Positions 57,535-64,000 of a stretch of DNA of 64,000 bases are shown piece after piece. The number at the start of each line of letters is the position of its first letter. Position 1 is the first letter of the stretch. The position numbers and the translations under genes were made by a program. The notes under the pieces are model-generated. The model saw only the letters and a program-made list of their open reading frames with translations. It was not told where the DNA came from and made no database searches. Source of the DNA: Echinicola arenosa (lineage in GTDB: Bacteria > Bacteroidota > Bacteroidia > Cytophagales > Cyclobacteriaceae); NCBI RefSeq assembly GCF_014841125.1, contig NZ_JACYTQ010000001.1, forward strand, positions 186,001 through 250,000, written 5' to 3'.

Positions 57535-57855
57535 TTTGTAAAAATTTAATTTAAAAATATTTCGGCTGCGAAAGTATATTTAGGGAAATGCTATTCAAAA
57601 GGATTTCATAAAACAAAAACCTAACCACTTTAATCTTCCCAAAAAAGTAGTAATTCATTCCGATATCGTGTCAAATCATCCTGTTTTCGTTTAAATCATC
57701 TGTTAAAACACGAAAAAGTAAATTTTATAAAAAGTAAAACATTCTTTATACTTAGCCGTCTTTAAAATTTTCAAACCCCATTAGTGTATTCGGATCTGCA
57801 AAGCACCCAATAACTATGCTAGTTTAAAAAAGCAACTCAATTCTGCCTCTTCAAT

Positions 57856-58191
57856 TCATATCAACCTTCCTATTTCTTGTAACTTTCTAAAACTAATTTG
57901 ATGCTCACTTCCATCTATCAGTTTGACATTCCTGGATTTTTTATCGATTGAAACTACCTTATCCCAGTTTACCACCTTAGACCTACTTATTTTTACAAAA
58001 TAATCAGGTAATTTTAACTGAAACTCTTTTAATGATTGCCATTGGCTGATAATTTCTCCTTCATCCATCACTATTTGCACCATATATTCTTTTACCTGAA
58101 CATAGCATATTTTGCTATATTCCGTACGGATTATCTCTGTCCCTCTTTTGAAGTAAATACATTCTTCATTAACCATTGATCTATTTTTCAT
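57856..58191 (-). CDS. Stand-alone LytTR-domain transcriptional regulator
   Basis: A 111-aa protein consisting of little more than a LytTR DNA-binding domain (ICYVQVKEYMVQIVMDEG ... DYFVKISRSKVVNWDKV), with no receiver domain. LytTR domains bind direct repeats upstream of target promoters. It lies directly upstream of the cytolysin-like gene on the same strand, which suggests a local control role, and is followed by a 321-bp AT-rich gap that would hold the target promoter. Confidence 0.83.
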   Translation of the reverse strand: MKNRSMVNEECIYFKRGTEIIRTEYSKICYVQVKEYMVQIVMDEGEIISQWQSLKEFQLKLPDYFVKISRSKVVNWDKVVSIDKKSRNVKLIDGSEHQISFRKLQEIGRLI

Positions 58192-58363
58192 TATTAGTTT
58201 GTGATAGTCTAAAAAGTTAAATACTTATTGAAATTTTTAAAACACTGCTACAGCGTAGAAAGCTGATTTTTATGACCAAAAATTGGTTAAGCTTGACAGG
58301 TTCAATAAGATTTTTTTATCATTTTATTCGAAACTTGTTATTCCTTCACTGTTCATACCAATT

Positions 58364-58672
58364 CTATCTCATTATAATCTGCTCAATTGAAACCCTGCTG
58401 ATCCCGGCATTGCCCATTCCACATGAGTAAACTCCACCGGAAAGGGTATAGTGTACATAGACTTCAAGATCGTCCACTTTAAAATCTTCCTTGAGGTTTT
58501 CAGGCCTGAAGAATTCATCATTGATGGCTATCAGCCAACCACAGCCATCCAATGCCATATCACCGGTGTACATAACCGTGGCCTCTGCTTCTATATATGG
58601 TTTTTCTTCTTGGGTACAGGCTCCGCAGCATGCCAAAACACCCAACATCATTATCGTTGTTTTCATCATCAA
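58364..58672 (-). CDS. Small lipoprotein of unknown function
   Basis: A 102-aa lipoprotein (lipobox CGAC) with a short cysteine-containing beta-rich mature part: DGCGWLIAINDEFFRP and VYSCGMGNAG. Two cysteines outside the lipobox could form a disulfide. I do not recognise a characterised family. It begins 18 bp downstream of the GT4 gene on the same strand and may be co-transcribed with it. Confidence 0.7.
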   Translation of the reverse strand: MMMKTTIMMLGVLACCGACTQEEKPYIEAEATVMYTGDMALDGCGWLIAINDEFFRPENLKEDFKVDDLEVYVHYTLSGGVYSCGMGNAGISRVSIEQIIMR

Positions 58673-58690
58673 AAAATTATTTTCTCTTCT

Positions 58691-59854
58691 TTATGTGGCC
58701 AAAACGGCCTTGGCAGGACATGTCTCCAAAACTTCTTGGTAAACCTTCATGATGTCCCTGGAAATGATGCTTTCATCAAATCTGGCAATGTTTTTATAAC
58801 CCCTATCAATAAAATTGGACCTTGTTTCCTCTCGGGACAACGCTTCAATATGCTCAATCAAGGTATCAGGATCGTCAGGATCTCCATAGAGTGCCGCGTC
58901 ACCACCTGCTTCATGAAAACAAGATCCGGTAGAAGTAATCACAGGAGTTCCCATGCGCTGAGCTTCAATGATCGGGATTCCAAAACCCTCAAAATAGGAA
59001 GGATAAATAAACACATGGGCCATCTTATACATGGCTGGCAAATCATCGAAGGCCACATTATGTAAAAAGATTACCTTTCTCTGTAGTCCATATTCTTGAA
59101 CCATGCTTCTAAGAGTATGGATATAAGAGGTCGCCCTGCCCACCACTACCAGCGGCAAATCCCAATCAGATCTTGCTTTTAAAGCTTTTAAGATCAACTG
59201 TACATTTTTTCGCTTTTCAATGGTACTGACAAACAATAGGTACTTTTCAGGAAGGTTATATTTTGCCTTTATTTTGGTCAATTGCTCAGGGCCAACTTCT
59301 TTGTTATAGTTTTCATGATACCCTTGATAAACCACTCGAATCTTACCCCTATCTATTCCCAAAAAATTCACCAGATCTTCCTTTGTCTGTTGGCTGATGG
59401 CAATGACCTGGTCTGCTTCCTTACATGATCGCTCCATTTTCAATTTATAAATCTGCACATCAATAGGGTTAAACATTTCAGGATAGCGGCAAAACAATAA
59501 ATCATGTACTGTCACCACGTATTTGGTGGATTTGTTCTTGATAAAGGGAATTTCATTACTTAATCCATGAAAAATCTCCAGCTGATTGTCCAAATGCTTG
59601 ACCCCTTGGAAGACACTTCTCCATGCACCAGAAAGCACTGGTAATTTCCAGAAATCAGTGGGTAGAACAATTTTCTGATTGGGATTTTTGCATGCGATCG
59701 ATATCTCGTCACTCTTACGGCCATTGGCTGGAGTAAACAAAAAATAATTGTTGGTAGGAAAATTATCACTTAATGACTTAAGAATAAAGCGACTGTAGTT
59801 TCCAAGTCCAGTAAAATTCTTAAAAGCACGTTTGGCGTCAAATCCTATTCTCAT
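58691..59854 (-). CDS. Family 4 glycosyltransferase
   Basis: A 387-aa GT-B enzyme with the GT4 N-terminus (FDAKRAFKNFTGLGNYSR), linker VVYQGYH and the donor-site block FIYPSYFEGFGIPIIEAQRMGTPVI followed by the conserved glycine and aspartate region. It probably transfers a mannose or galactose-type sugar during surface glycan assembly, like the enzymes of the 45785-55761 locus. It is on the opposite strand and alone, except for the small lipoprotein 18 bp downstream. Confidence 0.9.
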   Translation of the reverse strand: MRIGFDAKRAFKNFTGLGNYSRFILKSLSDNFPTNNYFLFTPANGRKSDEISIACKNPNQKIVLPTDFWKLPVLSGAWRSVFQGVKHLDNQLEIFHGLSNEIPFIKNKSTKYVVTVHDLLFCRYPEMFNPIDVQIYKLKMERSCKEADQVIAISQQTKEDLVNFLGIDRGKIRVVYQGYHENYNKEVGPEQLTKIKAKYNLPEKYLLFVSTIEKRKNVQLILKALKARSDWDLPLVVVGRATSYIHTLRSMVQEYGLQRKVIFLHNVAFDDLPAMYKMAHVFIYPSYFEGFGIPIIEAQRMGTPVITSTGSCFHEAGGDAALYGDPDDPDTLIEHIEALSREETRSNFIDRGYKNIARFDESIISRDIMKVYQEVLETCPAKAVLAT

Positions 59855-60181
59855 ACAGCGGTAGTTTGTTGGTTCAGAGGTCTTCTTGTCTTTATAACGA
59901 CAAGACGATCCAAAAAATGATTATGCTACAAAAGTTATTAAAATATTTATAAAAAAATATTTTAACCCCATATTTCTCGCTATACCAACTCTTTATACAA
60001 TCCTCAGCAAAACTATGGTTTTGCTATTTGTTCAACAATAAATGTCAAAAATCATTATTATTCCACTACTTATATCGAAAAAATAGCTTGGTAAAATAAC
60101 TAGTTTAAAATTTCACTCAGCTTTATTTTACCATATTTGGACAAGTCCTAAAACAATTTTAAAGTCACCGATTAAGGACCT
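59855..60181. other. AT-rich intergenic region with two hairpins
   Basis: This 327-bp gap between leftward genes holds an inverted repeat TCTTGTC/GACAAGA (59884-59905) just upstream of the GT4 gene. A second one of AT-only 11-bp arms is at 59938-59965. These could be promoter-region or terminator elements. No gene was found. Confidence 0.4.
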
Positions 60182-60874
60182 CTAAACCTCAACCAACGGA
60201 TTTAGGGAATATTCCTTCCATAAATCCTCCAAAGTTTTTCCGGTATAGGTCTTCCAAAGTTCTTTGTTGTAAGTTTTTTCCCTCATATGACTGTCCATCT
60301 TATGTACAAACTTCTTATCATAGTGCTGATTGATCCATAGAAGAAAGCGGGCAGTAATTCTATAGCTATTGTCATAACGGTGCTTAGGGTCAAAGTCAGG
60401 CAATGCCCACCCTGCACTTGCATTGTCAACACCATAGGCATAACGCACATAATCTGCGATCCCTTCTGTCAGCCAACCAGGACCAGCACCACCGGGATAA
60501 GCTTGTACCAAGTGCATTCCTTCATGGGTGATTACATCCAAATCACCTGGCTTTTTGTCCAGCCACTGTGAGGCAATGGTAATCTTTCCATCATGAGCAT
60601 AAGCAACTCCATTATAGGCTGTATCGATCGTTACCGTGACCTCTTTTATTGCTAGTTTATTGAAGTCCTTGACCATTTTTGGATAGACTTTGAAAAAGGT
60701 CTTGATCAATCCCTCCTTCACCTCTTTATCCAAGTTGGGATCTTGATTGACAAAATTAAGTGTATACTTGCCTTTTTTCACCACTTCTTTGTCCTTTATT
60801 TCCCCCTTTGCATAAAGGCCTATAAAAGTCAAGCTGCTAAAGCAAATTGCTAAAATGAATCGATTAAGTTTCAT
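60182..60874 (-). CDS. Basic secretory protein (BSP) family putative metallopeptidase
   Basis: A 230-aa protein with a Sec signal peptide. The peptidase-like zinc motif is HEGMH (His117-Glu118-His121), with the probable third ligand in the following WLTEGIADYVR block (Glu137), the signature of the plant BSP family. The rest of the family pattern, with an alpha-helical second half, is present. Plant BSPs are pathogenesis-related; the bacterial role is unknown. It stands alone, with a 209-bp gap and terminator separating it from the DUF4965 gene. Confidence 0.82.
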   Translation of the reverse strand: MKLNRFILAICFSSLTFIGLYAKGEIKDKEVVKKGKYTLNFVNQDPNLDKEVKEGLIKTFFKVYPKMVKDFNKLAIKEVTVTIDTAYNGVAYAHDGKITIASQWLDKKPGDLDVITHEGMHLVQAYPGGAGPGWLTEGIADYVRYAYGVDNASAGWALPDFDPKHRYDNSYRITARFLLWINQHYDKKFVHKMDSHMREKTYNKELWKTYTGKTLEDLWKEYSLNPLVEV

Positions 60875-60951
60875 AGTTTATTTTAAGTTACATTATTAAA
60901 CAGCCAATTATTTGGAGCTTATCATCCCTTATATTTTAGGTTTGATTGAAG

Positions 60952-60989
60952 AAAAAAGCAAGCAGGCTACCCATAATCTGAGCAGCCTG
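60952..60989 (-). terminator. Terminator of DUF4965 copy 2
   Basis: On the minus strand CAGGCT (60989-60984) pairs with AGCCTG (60968-60963) around a 15-nt loop and is followed after 5 nt by six T. It lies about 95 bp beyond the DUF4965 stop codon. The short stem makes it a moderate candidate. Confidence 0.55.
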
Positions 60990-61083
60990 AAAGTCAAAAA
61001 TAATCAATATATAAACAACTCAGTAATTAAATTAATCTTATCCGCTTTCTTCAAAGTTCATGCTTTCATATCAGGAACAATTC

Positions 61084-63549
61084 CTAATAAAGCAATTTGA
61101 TAAAGTACCCCCCCACTACAGATCTCGCCCTAAAGTTCATCACATGAGCATCTTTGGTTTCATGCCAATCGCTGATCGGTACCCTATTTGGAGTTTCATT
61201 GGCATATTTCCACATCGGTGCAATCAAGGCATTGAAATCCTCTTGACTATCTGACAAAGAAGCCGTCCAAAAAACCCAATCTGATTTGGAATAGGTTTTC
61301 CTACTGTCCAGTGGCAAACCATATTTTTCCTGTTTGGTCAAATAATAGGCTATCTCCTTATCAGCTACTTCCTCTGGGAATACATTTAACTCCAGAATTT
61401 CATCCCATACCAAATTGTACTTTTCACTCCAAGTACCTGGTGTTTCAAAAGCCAAGGAATAATGGTCACCATCATCCGCCAGTTTCATCCACTTTTGGGC
61501 CATCTCCCTGGACTCATTGATGTAATCAGCTTCTACATCCTTTTGTCCCATCATCCCAGCCATCTTTCCATAAGCAGCCAAGGCTAAAATGGCCTTAACA
61601 GAAAGGTTAGCATTTCTGGCAAGGTGTCCTGCAAAATCATCTGTAGACAGCTGATTGGCTGGATCAAAACCACTTTTCCTCAGGTACTCCGCCCAAATGG
61701 TCAAAACCTTCCAATGCTGCTTAGCATAAGCGGGATCCTGTTCCTGATCCACAATGGCAGCGGTCAATAACAACATATTTCCAGCTTCTTCCACAGGCAT
61801 ATCTTCCCCATAAGTTTGTCCATTGGCAATAGGGTAGGTTCCCAGATCATGTGCAGGAAAAGGTTTCTTCCATCTGCCACTTTCGGAATAATGAAAGATT
61901 CCATTTAGCATGCCTTTCATCAAATCAGGATTATAATGTAAGAAAAGAGGCGCTGAAGGATAGGTGACATCCACCGTATTGATGGAACCATTACTGTTAT
62001 TTTCTTTGGACATAAAAAGCAACTCTCCTCCTGGGCTTTCTACTAAAGTATGGGCAGCAATAGCCTGACGATAAGCCAATACGCACATATCTGCATATTT
62101 TTCTCCGCCGGCTTTAAGTGTTTCCCTGTACATCTTTTTATTAAAAGCGTCACAACGCTTAGCGATGCTTTTATATTCATCTGCTGCTTTTTCTAATAGC
62201 GCCTCAAAACTTCCTCCTTCTGAGGTTTTCCACCATGGCGCCAGGTTTTTCCCAAAGTATTGGATGGCTAACTCTTCGTCATAACCAAGTAAAAACAATT
62301 GCTCCTTCGCTTTAGATCCCACGCTTCCCATATACACAGATGTATTCAGCATAATTCCTCTAGACTGCAGGTCCTCTTTGGAAGTATGGTCTTGATCCCA
62401 AGTACTTAATATATTTCCTTCGCTATTTAACCAATGCTGGGTATTTTCGCTTTTCACTGTGGCCACGTACAGATGCCCCCAGTCAATGCGGACATCATCA
62501 CCCTTCCTGCCTAAAACATCTTGTTCAACAGTTCCGGCTTTCATAATATCCAATTTCCCTTCCTGATACCTAGAGGCAGCTACTTCTTGGCTAGGCTGGT
62601 GAACAGCCAAATCCGAAGATACACCAAGGGCGATTTGGACATCATGGTCTTCGCCATCTTTGCTTTTGACTTCCGTGGTAATATAAGAAATGGGTCTTGC
62701 CAGAAGATCTAGGTCATCCAATAGCAGAGGCGAAGTGAAATTTACGGTCAATGCTACACCTCCACAATCAAATTCATAGTTAGTCTGGGTAGCTGAAAGA
62801 TGAACTCCTGTCTGCACAGCTGCAGTAAGTTGCTTCATTTCAGGCTGGACAACCCCTTCAGCTAGACCTAAATCCAACCATCTACCACCCCCTGTATTTC
62901 TAATATGCACTGCCAGCACATTATCTTTTTCCTTAAGGTTTTCCTTTATGTTTTGAGGAATCTCTATATAATCATAGCGATGAATAAACCCCATCAATTG
63001 ATAGATTGGTTCTCCATTGAGATAAACCTTGATATTGTCATCATGCCTGATTTTTAGGAAAAGTTTTTCTAAGTTTTCACGGTCCTTCAGGTCAAAACTT
63101 CTTCTCAACCAAAGGTCGTCCGAATTCCAGAAAGTGCCATCCACATCACGGCGATCAGTAAAAGGAGCCTGCCCCTTTTCCCAGCCACTGTCATCAAAAC
63201 CTACTTGTTCCCAACCAGATTTCGGAGCACTTTCAGTATAGCTCATACTGTAGTCACGCTGATCGTTAGTAGGAAGAACTGAATTGAACACCTTAGTTTC
63301 TTTACCTAAAAAACGATAGGGCTTTCCATCTACTTTTATCAAGCCTAAAAGGCCATGATGAGCAGTGGTCCAATGTTTTGGTGATTCTTGATTGAGTTGG
63401 TCATTCATCGACCAAATACTAAAATTAGGATTATGGGTAATTAAAGGATAGGCCGGAGCCCTTAGCGCTTCCTGCGCTGCTGCCTCCAGCCCTATTCCTA
63501 AACCCAAACCCAGGGTAATCATTGCCATTACATTTTTTACTCTTTTCAT
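61084..63549 (-). CDS. DUF4965/DUF5127/DUF1793 'glutaminase-like' secreted protein, copy 2
   Basis: A paralogue (821 aa) of the 6609-9143 gene. The two share long identical stretches, such as AYYLTKQEKYGLPLDSRK and FRARSVVGGY, and the same inserted beta-sandwich (about 95-240). Unlike copy 1, it carries a Sec signal peptide (ending EAAAQ) rather than a lipobox, so it is soluble in the periplasm or exported. It stands as a single gene. Function as for copy 1: the family is confident, and an activity on carbohydrate is only an inference from the PUL context of the other copy. Confidence 0.8.
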   Translation of the reverse strand: MKRVKNVMAMITLGLGLGIGLEAAAQEALRAPAYPLITHNPNFSIWSMNDQLNQESPKHWTTAHHGLLGLIKVDGKPYRFLGKETKVFNSVLPTNDQRDYSMSYTESAPKSGWEQVGFDDSGWEKGQAPFTDRRDVDGTFWNSDDLWLRRSFDLKDRENLEKLFLKIRHDDNIKVYLNGEPIYQLMGFIHRYDYIEIPQNIKENLKEKDNVLAVHIRNTGGGRWLDLGLAEGVVQPEMKQLTAAVQTGVHLSATQTNYEFDCGGVALTVNFTSPLLLDDLDLLARPISYITTEVKSKDGEDHDVQIALGVSSDLAVHQPSQEVAASRYQEGKLDIMKAGTVEQDVLGRKGDDVRIDWGHLYVATVKSENTQHWLNSEGNILSTWDQDHTSKEDLQSRGIMLNTSVYMGSVGSKAKEQLFLLGYDEELAIQYFGKNLAPWWKTSEGGSFEALLEKAADEYKSIAKRCDAFNKKMYRETLKAGGEKYADMCVLAYRQAIAAHTLVESPGGELLFMSKENNSNGSINTVDVTYPSAPLFLHYNPDLMKGMLNGIFHYSESGRWKKPFPAHDLGTYPIANGQTYGEDMPVEEAGNMLLLTAAIVDQEQDPAYAKQHWKVLTIWAEYLRKSGFDPANQLSTDDFAGHLARNANLSVKAILALAAYGKMAGMMGQKDVEADYINESREMAQKWMKLADDGDHYSLAFETPGTWSEKYNLVWDEILELNVFPEEVADKEIAYYLTKQEKYGLPLDSRKTYSKSDWVFWTASLSDSQEDFNALIAPMWKYANETPNRVPISDWHETKDAHVMNFRARSVVGGYFIKLLY

Positions 63550-63756
63550 ACTTTAGTTTTAATAGGTTTATTTCACTCTGGTTTCCCCACCGTTTCGCAG
63601 AATGAGAGAAACAAAATTGTCACTAGGAGCGGATTTGAAGAATCAATACTCTCCCTCAACTCCGCCCGGTTTGACATCTCAGAATTCTTGTTGGCTAAAC
63701 AGCATCAACCGTTGGTTTAGTTGTAGTTACTATTCCTTTTAGACTATATATTGATT

Positions 63757-64000
63757 TTAATCTTCATTTTCAGCATCTGGCTCATTCTCATCCAGTTCTT
63801 CTAAGGCTATTTTTCGAATACGATGATTCATCTGGTCTCCAATGTAAAATGCCTTATCTTCCTCACTATAGGCGATCCCGGATGGTCTGTCAAAACGTGC
63901 TTCTTCCCTCAAGTCTCCATCTACATAGCCCCATGGATCAGGGTTGATACTAGAACTGCCTCTTCCTGCAAAAGTGGTCACACTTCCCTCAGGCGTTAAT
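63757..64000 (-). CDS. NHL-repeat protein, C-terminal fragment cut by window edge
   Basis: The last about 80 codons of a gene whose frame is open to the right edge (…LTPEGSVTTFAGRG). One NHL-type propeller blade is visible (FDRPSGIAYSEEDKAFYIGDQMNHRIRKI), followed by an acidic tail. Many such proteins in Bacteroidota carry IPT/TIG domains at the N-terminus and lie near SusCD genes. What precedes it cannot be seen. A GTG at 63981 is not taken as the start because the frame and the NHL pattern continue upstream of it. Confidence 0.7.
   Translation of the reverse strand, partial: LTPEGSVTTFAGRGSSSINPDPWGYVDGDLREEARFDRPSGIAYSEEDKAFYIGDQMNHRIRKIALEELDENEPDAENED

Noticed and set aside
63757-63981. 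Complete small gene starting at GTG 63981
   Set aside because: The frame and NHL pattern continue to the window edge, so this is the C-terminal part of a larger gene.

Overview
The window comes from a Bacteroidota chromosome, most likely a marine or polysaccharide-degrading member of the Cytophagales (Cyclobacteriaceae-like). This rests on two SusC/SusD pairs, a hybrid two-component regulator, a FecI/FecR-type sigma/anti-sigma pair, many lipoprotein signal peptides, and a promoter of the Bacteroidota type (TTTG, then TAnnTTTG). The genus is inference. No rRNA, CRISPR array, transposase or prophage was seen.

Layout. (1) 1-2462: a secreted zinc metalloprotease cut by the left edge, closed by a 21-bp perfect terminator hairpin. 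(2) 2525-24601: a polysaccharide-utilisation locus (PUL). It runs leftward from susC through susD, a DUF3823 lipoprotein, GH43, a PHP-type metallohydrolase, a DUF4965/glutaminase-like protein, GH127 and GH2. A divergent hybrid two-component regulator (19092-23141) and a further GH43 flank it. The GH127, GH43 and GH2 content suggests an arabinose- and galactose-containing plant or algal glycan. (3) 24843-25093: a stand-alone RNA unit of promoter, 123-nt class II tRNA-like gene and terminator. Its anticodon (GUC), position 37 and 55-nt variable region are unusual. (4) 25108-36071: a seven-gene leftward operon of ECF sigma factor, FecR, STN-type SusC, SusD, lipoprotein serine hydrolase, lipoprotein glutamate racemase and lipoprotein N-acyl-D-amino-acid deacylase. 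It looks like an uptake and processing system for D-amino-acid-containing material and is the strongest candidate for an undescribed system. (5) 36925-45439: an acyltransferase, then a leftward cluster of a BNR/Asp-box protein, a GH5-like hydrolase and four GH43-type enzymes with no SusC/SusD of their own. (6) 45785-55761: a rightward surface-glycan locus with an acyltransferase, five glycosyltransferase genes including a GT2-GT4 fusion, an MsbA-like ABC exporter and a DUF616-type protein. (7) 56026-64000: a lipoprotein related to cholesterol-dependent cytolysins with C-terminal DUF5648-like repeats, a stand-alone LytTR regulator, a small lipoprotein, a GT4 glycosyltransferase, a BSP-type metallopeptidase, a second DUF4965 paralogue, and the tail of an NHL-repeat protein cut by the right edge.

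How the genes work together. In region 2 the periplasmic sensor-regulator would detect oligosaccharides and switch on the divergent susCD-led operon. Its hydrolases trim arabinose and galactose from the imported glycan. In region 4 the sigma/anti-sigma pair and the STN domain of the SusC form a transport-coupled induction circuit, and the three lipoprotein enzymes act on D-amino-acid derivatives outside the cytoplasm. Region 5 may serve the region 2 PUL or a related arabinoxylan or arabinan source. All functions come from motifs read by eye; no database search was possible.
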